Positions 26,830 through 35,758 of a stretch of 64,000 bases of DNA are shown one piece after another. Positions within the stretch are counted from its first letter, which is position 1, and each line of letters begins with the position of its first letter. This DNA comes from Lachnospiraceae bacterium (GTDB taxonomy: Bacteria > Bacillota > Clostridia > Lachnospirales > Lachnospiraceae), in NCBI GenBank assembly GCA_024695145.1, contig JAILIS010000021.1, positions 1 to 64,000 on the forward strand. Direction: 5' to 3'. The translations under genes and the position numbers were made by a program. The notes beneath the pieces are model-generated. The model did not search any database. It saw only the letters and a list, made by a program, of their open reading frames with translations, and was not told where the DNA came from.

Positions 26830-27291
26830 ATGAACAAAGTAATATTGGTAGGAAGATTAACCCGTGATCCCGATATAAGATATTCATCCGGAGATTCGGC
26901 GATGGCTATCGCAAGATATACTCTGGCGGTTGACAGAAGAGGCAGACGTAATGAGAATTCACAGGATCAGCAGACGGCTGATTTTATCGGTGTAGTAGCC
27001 TTCGGACGTGACGGAGAGTTTGCCGAGAAGTATCTTCGCAAAGGTTCAAGGATACTTGTTGAGGGACATATCCAGACCGGAAGTTACACAAACAAGGACG
27101 GCCAGAAAGTATATACAACCGATGTGGTGGTAGAAAGGCATGAGTTTGTGGACAGTAAGAGTTCACCGCAGGGATCGGGATCGGATCAGTTCATCCCGGC
27201 ATCTTCAGGGAACTCATCCGAACAGCCTGACAGCGGCGACGGATTTATGAACATTCCGGACGGGATCGATGAGGAGCTTCCATTTAATTGA
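26830..27291 (+). CDS. ssb: Single-stranded DNA-binding protein
   Basis: 153 residues. N-terminal OB fold (MNKVILVGRLTRDPDIRYSS, ADFIGVVAFGRDGEFAEKYL, GSRILVEGHIQTGSY), a low-complexity Ser/Gly linker and the acidic protein-interaction tip EELPFN. Placed between the S6 and S18 genes as in most Firmicutes. Confidence 0.96.
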   Translation: MNKVILVGRLTRDPDIRYSSGDSAMAIARYTLAVDRRGRRNENSQDQQTADFIGVVAFGRDGEFAEKYLRKGSRILVEGHIQTGSYTNKDGQKVYTTDVVVERHEFVDSKSSPQGSGSDQFIPASSGNSSEQPDSGDGFMNIPDGIDEELPFN

Positions 27292-27312
27292 CAGGATCAG
27301 GAGGACATTTAA

Positions 27313-27585
27313 ATGGCTTTTGGTAAACCACAGGGCGATAACGACAGATCGGATGCGCCGAGAAGAAGAAATACCATGCACAGACGCAAGAAAGTTTGCG
27401 TATTCTGCGGCAAGGAAAAAGGTCTTGATTATAAAGATGTTGCAACTCTCAAGAAGTATGTTTCCGAAAGAGGAAAGATCCTTCCTAGAAGGATCACCGG
27501 AAACTGTGCAAAACATCAGAGAGCCCTTACCGTTGCGGTTAAGCGTGCCCGTCACGTTGCACTGATGCCCTATACTGCGGATTAA
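27313..27585 (+). CDS. rpsR: 30S ribosomal protein bS18
   Basis: 90 residues. Conserved core [20 protein letters not shown] followed by [22 protein letters not shown]. It keeps CVFCG plus a later CAKH, the zinc-ribbon-type cysteines of many clostridial S18 proteins. Last gene of the operon, before a strong terminator. The ATG at 27313 follows CAGGAGG. Confidence 0.97.
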   Translation: MAFGKPQGDNDRSDAPRRRNTMHRRKKVCVFCGKEKGLDYKDVATLKKYVSERGKILPRRITGNCAKHQRALTVAVKRARHVALMPYTAD

Positions 27586-27607
27586 TGCAATAAGGAAGTG
27601 GGAAGAT

Positions 27608-27637
27608 AAGACCGATCGTCTTTGGACGGTCGGTCTT
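27608..27637 (+). terminator. Intrinsic terminator of rpsF-ssb-rpsR
   Basis: 13-base stem AAGACCGATCGTC / GACGGTCGGTCTT with one G-U pair and a 4-base loop, followed by TTATTG. Confidence 0.85.
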
Positions 27638-27640
27638 TTA

Positions 27641-27669
27641 TTGACATTTGAATATGGAACGGATAAACT
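27641..27669 (+). promoter_or_regulatory. Sigma-A promoter of the acyl ligase gene
   Basis: TTGACA (27641-27646), 17-base spacer, TAAACT (27664-27669). Leader about 60 bases; CCGGAGGA is the ribosome site. Confidence 0.65.
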
Positions 27670-27736
27670 TATTTTTGTGTGCTTAATCGCTGTATAGCGT
27701 TAAAGTAAGCAAAAAGTATTACCGGAGGATGAATAT

Positions 27737-29371
27737 ATGCCCATTACACAGCTTCTTGAGGAAAACGCGCAAAAATATCCCGGAGACGTTGCACTTATCG
27801 AGATTAACCCGAAGATCAAAGAGAAAAGACGTGTCACATGGAAAGAATATGAACTGATCGAAAGTACGAAGAAAGAGTCATACCGCCGTGAGATAACATG
27901 GAGCGTATTTGATGAAAAAGCAAATCGTTTTGCCAATTATCTCATGTCTATGGGTATCAAGGCCGGACACAAGGTTGGGATCATAATGATGAACTGCCTT
28001 GAGTGGCTTCCCATATATTTCGGTGTACTGAAGACCGGAGCCATGGCTGTTCCGTTCAATTTCAGATACTCTTCGGATGAGATAATGTACTGTGCAAAGC
28101 TGTCCCAGATAGACGTTCTCGTGTTCGGACCGGAGTTCATCGGACGTATCGAGGAGGTCTGTGAAGAACTGTCGAAGAAAAGACTGCTGATATATGTGGG
28201 TGATAACTGTCCCACATTTGCGGATGACTATAAGGAAGCGGTTGCAAACTGCTCGAGCATAAAGCCTGATGTTACCATCACGGATGATGATGATGCGGCG
28301 ATCTATTTTTCGTCCGGTACGACGGGATTTCCCAAAGCCATTCTTCACAAGCACCGTGCACTCATGCATTCTGCCAGATGTGAGCAGAATCATCATTCCC
28401 AGCAGCGGGACGATACGTTCCTGCTCATACCTCCGCTGTATCATACGGGAGCAAAGATGCACTGGTTCGGAAGTCTTCTTTCGGCATCAAAAGCAGTTCT
28501 CCTTCAAGGGACCGCTCCGGAGATAATACTTGATGCCGTTTCAAAAGAGAAGTGTACAATTGTCTGGCTGCTTGTTCCCTGGGCCCAGGATATTCTAGAG
28601 GCAATAGAGAGCGGAAGGGTTAAGCTTTCGGACTATGAGCTTGATCAGTGGAGACTTATGCATATAGGTGCACAGCCTGTTCCCAGAAGCCTGATAAAGA
28701 AATGGAAAGAGATATTCCCGAATCATCAGTACGATACGAATTACGGACTGTCGGAATCCATCGGCCCCGGATGTGTTCATCTCGGAGTGGAAAATATCGA
28801 TAAAGTCGGATGTATCGGAAAAGCAGGCTATGGCTGGGAGACAAAGATCGTGGACAGCGACAGGAAACCCGTTGAACGCGGTCAGGTCGGGGAACTTGCC
28901 GTAAAGGGCCCTGGAGTTATGGAGTGTTATTATCACGATCCGAAATCAACGAAGGAAGTACTTTCGGACGGATGGCTGTTTACCGGAGACATGGCTACCG
29001 AAGATGAGGACGGCTTCATCATGCTGGTCGACCGCAAGAAGGATGTCATCATAAGCGGAGGAGAGAACATTTATCCCGTTCAGATAGAAGACTATATCCG
29101 GACAAATGAAGCTGTTCATGATGTTGCGGTCATCGGTATTCCGGACAAACGTCTCGGTGAAGTCAGCCTTGCCATTGTTGAACTCAAGAAGGACTATGTG
29201 ATGACGGAAGAGGATATGAATGAATTCTGCATGGATCTTCCGAGATACAAACGGCCCCGCAAGATCATTTTTGCTGACATTCCCCGCAACCCCACGGGCA
29301 AGATCGAAAAGCCGAAACTCCGTGAGATGTACGGAGGAAAAGGCCTGGTTGAAGCGCAGAACCTGGGTTGA
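27737..29371 (+). CDS. AMP-forming acyl-CoA synthetase / acyl-AMP ligase
   Basis: 544 residues, ANL superfamily. P-loop-like A3 motif YFSSGTTGFPKAILHK near 191, A5 NYGLSESIGPGC near 335, A7-A8 GWLFTGDMATEDEDGF and KDVIISGGENIYP, and the A10 lysine in NPTGKIEKPKLRE. The N-terminal TW motif occurs twice (RRVTWKEYE, RREITWSVFD), an apparent small insertion. It adenylates a carboxylic acid and loads CoA or a carrier protein; the free-standing ACP 2.5 kb upstream is a plausible acceptor. Substrate unknown. Confidence 0.88.
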   Translation: MPITQLLEENAQKYPGDVALIEINPKIKEKRRVTWKEYELIESTKKESYRREITWSVFDEKANRFANYLMSMGIKAGHKVGIIMMNCLEWLPIYFGVLKTGAMAVPFNFRYSSDEIMYCAKLSQIDVLVFGPEFIGRIEEVCEELSKKRLLIYVGDNCPTFADDYKEAVANCSSIKPDVTITDDDDAAIYFSSGTTGFPKAILHKHRALMHSARCEQNHHSQQRDDTFLLIPPLYHTGAKMHWFGSLLSASKAVLLQGTAPEIILDAVSKEKCTIVWLLVPWAQDILEAIESGRVKLSDYELDQWRLMHIGAQPVPRSLIKKWKEIFPNHQYDTNYGLSESIGPGCVHLGVENIDKVGCIGKAGYGWETKIVDSDRKPVERGQVGELAVKGPGVMECYYHDPKSTKEVLSDGWLFTGDMATEDEDGFIMLVDRKKDVIISGGENIYPVQIEDYIRTNEAVHDVAVIGIPDKRLGEVSLAIVELKKDYVMTEEDMNEFCMDLPRYKRPRKIIFADIPRNPTGKIEKPKLREMYGGKGLVEAQNLG

Positions 29372-29408
29372 TTTGTATTAAACACGGTTATGGATTTGGA
29401 GGAAAGAT

Positions 29409-31196
29409 TTGGAATATAACAGTTCGAGAGAAGCGAGACGCCGCAGAAGGCGCAGAAGAAAGATTCTGCAGGCAGTGATCCCTGTTGCAGTGGCAATGCT
29501 GCTCATCGGGATAATACTGCTGGTGGCTCAAAGCACCGGTCTTTTTGAAGGCTGGGGATACTCCGAAAAAAAAGCGGATCTGTACGCATATTACAATATG
29601 CCGGAAGGTAACAGCGATGAGGCGGTGGTCATTGAAAACGGAGAGACGACCGACCGTAAGATCACGATCAGGGACGGACATATGTACGTTCCTTATGAAG
29701 AAGTGATCGAAAAATATAATGAAAACTTCTATTGGGAGCCTTCGAGTTCCAGACTGCTCTATACGACAGGCGACGGAGTATACAGTGCTTCACCGGAAGA
29801 AAACTATTATTCTCTTGAGGACAACGGCATCCAGGCCGGGTACAGGATATGCTACAACGAAGGTGAGACACTTATGGTATGTCTTGATTACGTGAGAGTG
29901 TTTACCAACTTCGAATACAAACTGTTCGGAGGGGTAAAAGAACCTTATCGTGCCGAGATCAAGACGCAGTGGGATACAAAAGTCGCAGCTGACGTCAAAG
30001 AGGATGATGCCGCGATCAGAACGGAGCCGGACAAAGAGGGCGAGATATTAAAGGAGCTCAGAAAAGGCAGCACCGTTACCGTCATAGATTCCGAAAATGA
30101 AAAGTGGATGAGGGTCATGTCAGATGACCTTATTACGGGTTACATTGAGGAAAAAAATCTTGGCGAAAAATATGACCGTCCGGAAACACCGGTAAATGAT
30201 GTCGCGCCCATAACCGTAACGCCGGTGGCGGATTATTCACAGCCTATAGTACTTGCATGGCACAACGTTACGGGAGATGTGTCGCTGTCATCCTTAAAGG
30301 ACAATGATGGTTTTCTTCAATATATAAATGTTATCTCGCCAACCTGGTTTGCAGTCTCGGATAATGAGGGAACCGTGGAGTCCATAGCATCATCCGAATA
30401 TGTAGAGACATGCCATGCAAAGAACATCAAGGTATGGGGACTTATGAGTAATCTGACATATCCCGATGTAAGCACATCAGCTGTTTTGTCTGACCCTGCC
30501 AAAAGGGCATACATGACGGAGCAGCTTCTGGCATATGCTGCACAGTACAACCTTGACGGCATTAATCTGGATTTCGAGTCGATCTCGACCGAAGACGGTC
30601 CCGCGTATGTCCAGTTCATCAGAGAGTTTTGTTTAAAAGCGCACGAAAAGGGACTCGTGGTTTCGGTTGATAATTATGTTCCGAAGGAATACACGATGCA
30701 TTATAACCGTAAGGAACAGGGTGTATTTGCGGATTATGTCATTATCATGGGATATGATGAGCACACAGCAGGCTCTGAAGAAGCCGGATCCGTGGCCTCT
30801 CTTGATTTTGTAATGGAGGGTATAGAGAATACGCTTCAGGATGTGCCTAAAGAAAAGGTTGTAAACGGTCTTCCTTTTTATGTCAGGTACTGGACGGTTG
30901 ATGAGAACGATAACATCCTTGACATGCAGACACTTCCGATGTCAAAAGGTTCGGAGACCGTCGCAGCGGCAGGAGCCGAAGCACAGTGGGATGAGGCAAC
31001 GGGTCAGAATTACGCCGAGTGGAAGACCGGCGAAGGTACCAACAAGATCTGGCTTGAGGATGAAAAATCACTCCGGGCCAAGCTCGATGTCATGAAGGCT
31101 CATGAAATAGGGGGAGCTGCTGTCTGGCAGCTTGCTTTCGGAACAGGTGAAGCATTCAGTTTGATAGATGAGTATTACCGGCCGCAGACAGACTAG
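29409..31196 (+). CDS. Membrane-anchored GH18-family protein with SH3 domain
   Basis: 595 residues. An arginine-rich cytoplasmic start and one transmembrane helix (about 20-41) are followed by a stalk domain, an SH3b wall-binding domain (about 195-255: AIRTEPDKEGEILKELRKG) and a C-terminal GH18 barrel with DGINLDFE (catalytic Glu390). Similar to YaaH/SleL-type N-acetylglucosaminidases acting on peptidoglycan. The TTG start is supported by GGAGG 6 bases upstream and by the family-like basic N-terminus. Confidence 0.88.
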   Translation: MEYNSSREARRRRRRRRKILQAVIPVAVAMLLIGIILLVAQSTGLFEGWGYSEKKADLYAYYNMPEGNSDEAVVIENGETTDRKITIRDGHMYVPYEEVIEKYNENFYWEPSSSRLLYTTGDGVYSASPEENYYSLEDNGIQAGYRICYNEGETLMVCLDYVRVFTNFEYKLFGGVKEPYRAEIKTQWDTKVAADVKEDDAAIRTEPDKEGEILKELRKGSTVTVIDSENEKWMRVMSDDLITGYIEEKNLGEKYDRPETPVNDVAPITVTPVADYSQPIVLAWHNVTGDVSLSSLKDNDGFLQYINVISPTWFAVSDNEGTVESIASSEYVETCHAKNIKVWGLMSNLTYPDVSTSAVLSDPAKRAYMTEQLLAYAAQYNLDGINLDFESISTEDGPAYVQFIREFCLKAHEKGLVVSVDNYVPKEYTMHYNRKEQGVFADYVIIMGYDEHTAGSEEAGSVASLDFVMEGIENTLQDVPKEKVVNGLPFYVRYWTVDENDNILDMQTLPMSKGSETVAAAGAEAQWDEATGQNYAEWKTGEGTNKIWLEDEKSLRAKLDVMKAHEIGGAAVWQLAFGTGEAFSLIDEYYRPQTD

Positions 31197-31832
31197 ATAT
31201 GTTTATCTGACAGAACATATGAGAATGAAAGCAAGTTGCCAAACCGGGAAGAGAAAGCCGGAAATACTGTTTTATGGGATACGGGCCCTTTACATTACGG
31301 TATCGGGAACTCATTTATTCTTTTTGTAAAGGACCCGGCCATATCATATGAAATATAAATGGTACCGCATTTGTTAACAGTTAAGTGATACAATTCTTTG
31401 TTATTCAAGATCGCACCTTGCGTGTGGTATATACTGTTGCTTTTCGGTTGAAAATGTTATTTGAATCATAATGGGGACAACCAATTTACATCATAAATCA
31501 GGGGAACTATCGAAAGATAATAATGTCGATATTTCGGGGATCACCCGATTAGAAACTCCTGAAATGTTTGAACCTTCTGTCGTCACAGAAAATTCACTGG
31601 AAATAATAAGACATATATCTTAAAATACAGATAAGAAATATGTTTTTTTACTGCCCTCCTTTCGCCACTGATTGCGAAGGAGCGATCTATGCCAATGATT
31701 TTATATTAACCGAGCCGTCTTTTCAAGTACTACATATTGTGGTAAAGGCCGAAGGGCGGCACATTGACATATGATAAATGCCGCAAATACGCTATTCTTA
31801 ATTTATCGTACGGATCCGGATCAACATATTAT

Positions 31833-31861
31833 TTGACAATTTATTTTTGCCGATATATAAC
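31833..31861 (+). promoter_or_regulatory. Sigma-A promoter of mecA
   Basis: TTGACA (31833-31838), 17-base spacer, TATAAC (31856-31861). The transcription start would fall near 31868, inside the inverted repeat at 31864-31882. Confidence 0.8.
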
Positions 31862-31863
31862 AT

Positions 31864-31882
31864 ATATACTTAAGAAGTATAT
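31864..31882. promoter_or_regulatory. Perfect operator-like palindrome at the mecA transcription start
   Basis: ATATACTT AAG AAGTATAT: 8-base arms match perfectly around a 3-base centre. It begins 3 bases after the -10 box and covers the predicted start of transcription, the ideal position for a repressor. It is unlike the CtsR heptads expected for clp-related genes. Confidence 0.55.
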
Positions 31883-31900
31883 CAGACAGGAGGTGATCAT

Positions 31901-32647
31901 ATGAAACTGGAACGGGTCAATGAACATCAGATAAGATGTACACTTACAAAGGCTGATCTTGCCGACAGACAGCTAAAACTGTCAGAACTTGCTTACGGAA
32001 CCGAGAAAGCTAAGAATCTGTTCCGCGATATGATGCAGCAGGCCTCTTATGAATTGGGATTTGAAGCAAATGATATCCCTCTTATGATCGAAGCGATCCC
32101 TCTTTCGTCCGAATCCATCATACTCATAATCACCAAGGTCGAGGATCCGGATGAACTGGATACGAGATTTGCCAACTTTGCACCGAATATCAAAGATGAA
32201 GAGGATGATGTGATATCCGAGCTGTTCCGGTCGGTTTCGGAAGAAATGCCGGAAGTACTTGATCTGTTCAAGAAGCTTTCACAGGAAGTTTCGAAGAATC
32301 CCGAGCTTCTTGAAGAAGCAAAAGAGAAGCTTATTGAACAGGCAAATGCGTCAGGAGAGCTTTCAAGAGCTTTTGCTTTCGATACACTTGCCGATGTCAT
32401 AAAGGCAGCAGGAGTGATATCCAAGTTCTACCGCGGAAAGAATTCCCTGTATCATGACGAGGCTGATGACTGCTATATACTGGCACTTACCAAGGGCGAG
32501 CAGTCAACGGAGGAATTTAACAGGATATGTAATGTTCTGTCGGAATACGGATCGATGGAAAGATCGACTCCGGCAACGGAAGCGTTCTTTGAAGAGCATG
32601 ATAACTGCATAGTTGCGGATAATGCCATAGAAAAGCTTCTTTCATGA
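31901..32647 (+). CDS. mecA: MecA-type adaptor protein
   Basis: 248 residues. The N-terminal substrate-binding domain (MKLERVNEHQIRCTLTKADL, then AYGTEKAKNLFRDMMQQASY) and C-terminal Clp-binding domain (FAFDTLADVIKAAGVISKFY; GSMERSTPATEAFFEEHDN) are both present, joined by an acidic linker. It delivers proteins to a ClpC-ClpP protease and controls competence or stress regulators in Firmicutes. Strong AGGAGGTGAT ribosome site. Confidence 0.92.
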   Translation: MKLERVNEHQIRCTLTKADLADRQLKLSELAYGTEKAKNLFRDMMQQASYELGFEANDIPLMIEAIPLSSESIILIITKVEDPDELDTRFANFAPNIKDEEDDVISELFRSVSEEMPEVLDLFKKLSQEVSKNPELLEEAKEKLIEQANASGELSRAFAFDTLADVIKAAGVISKFYRGKNSLYHDEADDCYILALTKGEQSTEEFNRICNVLSEYGSMERSTPATEAFFEEHDNCIVADNAIEKLLS

Positions 32648-32665
32648 GAAATATGTGAGCATGAC

Positions 32666-32693
32666 AAAAGCGCTGCGATTACGCAGCGCTTTT
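32666..32693 (+). terminator. Intrinsic terminator of mecA
   Basis: Perfect 12-base stem AAAAGCGCTGCG / CGCAGCGCTTTT with loop ATTA, then more T residues. Because the upstream side is A-rich, it also works on the opposite strand for the gene at 32705. Confidence 0.9.
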
Positions 32694-32704
32694 TTTGACC
32701 GGTG

Positions 32705-32896
32705 TTATGCGAGAGCTGATATCCTCTCCATAAGAGTATCGATATCCATTCCGTGAACCATTGCAGCCTCCTCAAGTGATTCACCCTGAGCTGCAGGGCA
32801 TCCGAGACAGTGCATACCTGCTTCCATAAGAATAGGTGCAACTTCGGGTTTATTAACGATGATCTCGCCTATGGTCATATCTTTTGTGATTTCCAT
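32705..32896 (-). CDS. DUF1858 redox-disulfide-type protein
   Basis: 63 residues: [19 protein letters not shown], then [16 protein letters not shown] with a CXXC pair at about 30-33. Matches DUF1858, a small domain often found beside or fused to hybrid-cluster and other iron-sulfur or redox proteins. GGGAGGTG precedes the chosen ATG. Divergent from the pyruvate formate-lyase locus, so it may serve the same anaerobic metabolism. Exact role unknown. Confidence 0.85.
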   Translation of the reverse strand: MEITKDMTIGEIIVNKPEVAPILMEAGMHCLGCPAAQGESLEEAAMVHGMDIDTLMERISALA

Positions 32897-32932
32897 TTTT
32901 TCACCTCCCTGAACGGAATTTTCATGTCGTTT

Positions 32933-32961
32933 ACAATAGCATCTTTTATTGTCCGGGTCAA
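32933..32961 (-). promoter_or_regulatory. Sigma-A promoter of the DUF1858 gene
   Basis: On the minus strand: TTGACC, 17-base spacer, TATTGT. It gives a leader of about 30 bases before the ATG at 32896. Confidence 0.6.
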
Positions 32962-33041
32962 GAGTCCGGCTGCTCCGGAAAGGCACGAAAATCTGCCTAA
33001 AAATCAATGATTTTGTACGCAAAAAAATACAGATATATGCC

Positions 33042-33071
33042 TTGACGTGTATACAATCCGCAAACTATAAT
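33042..33071 (+). promoter_or_regulatory. Sigma-A promoter of the pyruvate formate-lyase locus
   Basis: TTGACG (33042-33047), 18-base spacer, TATAAT (33066-33071); leader about 70 bases. AGGAGG is the ribosome site of the first gene. Confidence 0.75.
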
Positions 33072-33148
33072 AACAATTACCAAAGAGTGGAGAAGGGGCA
33101 GCGTAAAATTATCACTTTTAACAAATCATAAAATTAGGAGGCATTGCA

Positions 33149-35188
33149 ATGAGATCAGAATGGAATGGTTTCGTAGGCGGTAAGTGGGAAAACGAAGTCA
33201 ACGTACGTGACTTCATCCAGAAGAATTATACTCCTTATGACGGAGATGATTCATTCCTTGCAGGACCTACACAGAACACAAAAGACTTATGGAACATGGT
33301 GCTCGACCTTCAGAAGAAGGAAAGAGAAAACGGCGGCGTTCTTGATATGGACACAAAGGTTATCTCTACGATAACTTCACACGGCCCCGGATATCTTGAC
33401 AAGAACAAGGAGAAGATCGTAGGTTTCCAGACAGATAAGCCTTTCAAGCGTTCACTTCAGCCTTACGGCGGTATCCGTATGGCAGAGAAGGCCTGCTCCG
33501 ATAACGGATATGAAGTTGATCCCGAGGTCAGTGAGTTCTTCTCAACACACCGCAAGACTCATAACGCCGGATGTTTTGATGCATACAATCAGGAAATGAG
33601 AGCCTGCCGTACATCACATATCATCACGGGACTTCCTGATGCATACGGAAGAGGCCGTATCATCGGTGACTACAGAAGAGTTGCTCTTTACGGTATAGAT
33701 TACCTTATAGAAGACAAGCAGGCTCAGAAGGATTCAACGGGCCGTGTTATGACAGATGATGTTATCCGTCTTCGTGAAGAGCTTTCGGAGCAGATGGTAG
33801 CTCTTAAGCTCATGAAGGAAATGGCTGCTTCATACGGCTGTGATATCAGCAAGCCCGCAACAAATGTTCAGGAAGCTATCCAGGCAACATACTTCGGATA
33901 TCTTTGCTCGGTTAAGGAGCAGAACGGTGCAGCAATGTCACTCGGACGTACATCAACATTCATTGACTGCTACGCAGAGCGTGACCTCAAGAACGGAACG
34001 TTCACCGAGGAGCAGATCCAGGAGTTCGTTGATCACTTCATCATGAAGCTTCGTTGTGTTAAGTTTGCACGTACACCTGAATACAACCAGATCTTCGCCG
34101 GCGATCCCGTATGGGTAACTGAGTCGATCGCAGGTATCGGTGTTGACGGACGTCATATGGTTACAAAGATGAGCTTCCGTTATCTGCATACACTTGAGAA
34201 CCTCGGTGCAGCTCCCGAGCCCAACCTCACGGTTCTCTGGTCAACAAGGCTTCCTCAGAACTTCAAGAAGTTCTGTGCTAAGACTTCCATTAATACATCA
34301 TCCATCCAGTATGAGAATGATGACCTTATGAGGCCTGTTCACGGTGATGATTACGGTATCGCATGCTGCGTATCTTCGATGGTTATCGGTAAGGAAATGC
34401 AGTTCTTCGGAGCTCGTGCAAACCTTGCAAAGTGCCTCCTCTACGCACTGAACGGCGGTATCGACGAGAAGACCAAGAAGCAGGTTGGTCCGAAATACCG
34501 TCCTTACGACGGAGATGTTCTTGACTACGATAAGGTTATGGAACTCTTCCTTGACATGGTTGAGTGGCAGGCTGACGTATATGTCAACACGCTTAACATC
34601 ATCCATTATATGCATGATAAGTACTGCTATGAGAGAGCAGAGATGGCTCTTCATGACAGGGATGTAAAGAGATACTTTGCTACAGGTATCGCCGGTCTTT
34701 CGATCGTTGCAGATTCATTCTCGGCAATGAAGTACGCAAAGGTTGAGTGTATCAGGGATGAAGACGGAATTATCACTGACTTTAAGATCACGGGCGACTT
34801 CCCGAAATACGGCAATGATGATGACCGTGTTGATGCCATCGCTACAGAAGTAGTTCATAAGTTCATGACAGCAATAAGACGTCATCATACATACAGGAAC
34901 GGTATCCCCACAACTTCCATCCTTACCATCACATCCAATGTTACATACGGTAAGGCAACAGGCAACACACCTGACGGACGTCGTGCAGGACAGCCTTTCG
35001 CACCCGGTGCAAACCCGATGCACGGACGTGATACTCATGGCGCGATCGCTTCACTGTCATCTGTATCAAAGCTTCCGTTCAAGGATGCACAGGACGGTAT
35101 CTCCAATACATTCACGATCATTCCCGGAGCACTCGGCAAGGAAGATCAGGTATTTGCAGGAGACATAGAACTGGATTTAAATAAATAA
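33149..35188 (+). CDS. pflB: Pyruvate formate-lyase body, glycyl-radical domain encoded separately
   Basis: 679 residues against about 750 for complete enzymes. Converts pyruvate and CoA to formate and acetyl-CoA. The barrel and the catalytic pair Cys406-Cys407 in GIACCVSSM (E. coli Cys418-419) are intact. The protein stops after [19 protein letters not shown], exactly where the linker to the glycyl-radical subdomain would begin; the radical glycine motif is not in this frame. It must receive the radical in trans from the 80-residue protein at 35442. Strong codon bias indicates high expression. Not a simple frameshift: each following piece has its own ribosome site. Confidence 0.95.
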   Translation: MRSEWNGFVGGKWENEVNVRDFIQKNYTPYDGDDSFLAGPTQNTKDLWNMVLDLQKKERENGGVLDMDTKVISTITSHGPGYLDKNKEKIVGFQTDKPFKRSLQPYGGIRMAEKACSDNGYEVDPEVSEFFSTHRKTHNAGCFDAYNQEMRACRTSHIITGLPDAYGRGRIIGDYRRVALYGIDYLIEDKQAQKDSTGRVMTDDVIRLREELSEQMVALKLMKEMAASYGCDISKPATNVQEAIQATYFGYLCSVKEQNGAAMSLGRTSTFIDCYAERDLKNGTFTEEQIQEFVDHFIMKLRCVKFARTPEYNQIFAGDPVWVTESIAGIGVDGRHMVTKMSFRYLHTLENLGAAPEPNLTVLWSTRLPQNFKKFCAKTSINTSSIQYENDDLMRPVHGDDYGIACCVSSMVIGKEMQFFGARANLAKCLLYALNGGIDEKTKKQVGPKYRPYDGDVLDYDKVMELFLDMVEWQADVYVNTLNIIHYMHDKYCYERAEMALHDRDVKRYFATGIAGLSIVADSFSAMKYAKVECIRDEDGIITDFKITGDFPKYGNDDDRVDAIATEVVHKFMTAIRRHHTYRNGIPTTSILTITSNVTYGKATGNTPDGRRAGQPFAPGANPMHGRDTHGAIASLSSVSKLPFKDAQDGISNTFTIIPGALGKEDQVFAGDIELDLNK

Positions 35189-35215
35189 TTCAGCATATAG
35201 GAGGAGGTGACATTT

Positions 35216-35410
35216 ATGGATCAGGTCGATGATCTTGTAGCTTTTTTGGATGGTTCCGTTGAGGCCGGAGTCGGACATCTGAACGTGGATGTCGATGAAG
35301 CACAGAAGGAAATGAGGAGCACGGAGACAATGGGCTGTACCGATTGTTCCAGAACACCGCTTGCATGCAGTGTCCCGACACTTCATCAGGGCCTCGATGA
35401 CTACAGATAG
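35216..35410 (+). CDS. Small cysteine-bearing relative of the glycyl-radical domain
   Basis: 64 residues with a very strong GAGGAGGTGA before the ATG. Residues 4-26 ([20 protein letters not shown] onward) align with residues 8-30 of the next protein at 13 of 23 positions. After that the radical motif RVSGYAV is absent and replaced by a segment with Cys41, Cys44 and Cys51 ([13 protein letters not shown]). It cannot carry a glycyl radical. It may occupy the same docking site on the body as a cap, redox switch or assembly factor. Function is inference. Confidence 0.78.
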   Translation: MDQVDDLVAFLDGSVEAGVGHLNVDVDEAQKEMRSTETMGCTDCSRTPLACSVPTLHQGLDDYR

Positions 35411-35441
35411 GAATAAAAATCATAATAAGGAGGACAAAAAA

Positions 35442-35684
35442 ATGGCAGCTAATCAGGCACAGGTTGATAATCTTGTAAATCTTTTGGACGGATATGCTAC
35501 AAAGGGCGGACATCATCTTAATGTTAATGTACTTAACAGAGACACGCTTCTTGATGCACAGGCACATCCTGAGAAATATCCTCAGCTTACGATCAGGGTA
35601 AGCGGATATGCGGTTAACTTCATCAAGCTTACACCGGAACAGCAGGCAGACGTTATTTCCCGTACGTTCCATGAAGCAATCTGA
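35442..35684 (+). CDS. Stand-alone glycyl-radical domain of pyruvate formate-lyase
   Basis: 80 residues. It is the C-terminal PFL subdomain as a separate protein: [28 protein letters not shown], and the radical loop RVSGYAV with the radical site at Gly55, ending SRTFHEAI. Comparable in function to E. coli GrcA/YfiD and phage T4 Y06I, which repair cleaved PFL, but here the body has no domain of its own, so it should be obligatory. AAGGAGGAC precedes the ATG. The activase gene follows. Confidence 0.92.
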   Translation: MAANQAQVDNLVNLLDGYATKGGHHLNVNVLNRDTLLDAQAHPEKYPQLTIRVSGYAVNFIKLTPEQQADVISRTFHEAI

Positions 35685-35702
35685 ATGATGTGAGATGACA
35701 TG

Positions 35703-35732
35703 ACAAGCCCGGGACTTTTGTTCCGGGCTTGT
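35703..35732 (+). terminator. Terminator or attenuator before pflA
   Basis: Perfect 10-base stem ACAAGCCCGG / CCGGGCTTGT with a 10-base loop, followed by TTCTAAGTATTC. The short T run suggests partial read-through, so pflA would be made at a lower level than the abundant lyase pieces. Confidence 0.65.
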
Positions 35733-35758
35733 TTCTAAGTATTCTACGGAGGAATGAT

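Larger units (their letters stand above)
31197..31900. other. 704-base AT-rich region without a convincing gene
   Basis: No long frame and no tRNA was seen. It contains an imperfect inverted repeat of 12 bases (31283-31294 and 31325-31336, 11 of 12 pairs, 30-base spacer), a hairpin at 31656-31682, a 50-codon ATG frame at 31471-31623 without ribosome site (peptide start MGTTNLHHKSGELSK), and the mecA promoter at its right end. It may be a decayed element, a long leader or an untyped small RNA locus. Confidence 0.5.

Noticed and set aside
31471..31623. 50-codon frame as a real small gene
   Set aside because: No ribosome site, a stop codon 9 bases upstream of the ATG, and no recognisable feature; noted only within the gene-poor region.
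33149..35684. PFL split explained as a sequencing frameshift
   Set aside because: The body ends in a normal stop, each small gene has its own strong ribosome site and spacer, and a whole extra 64-codon gene lies between, so no single indel restores one frame.
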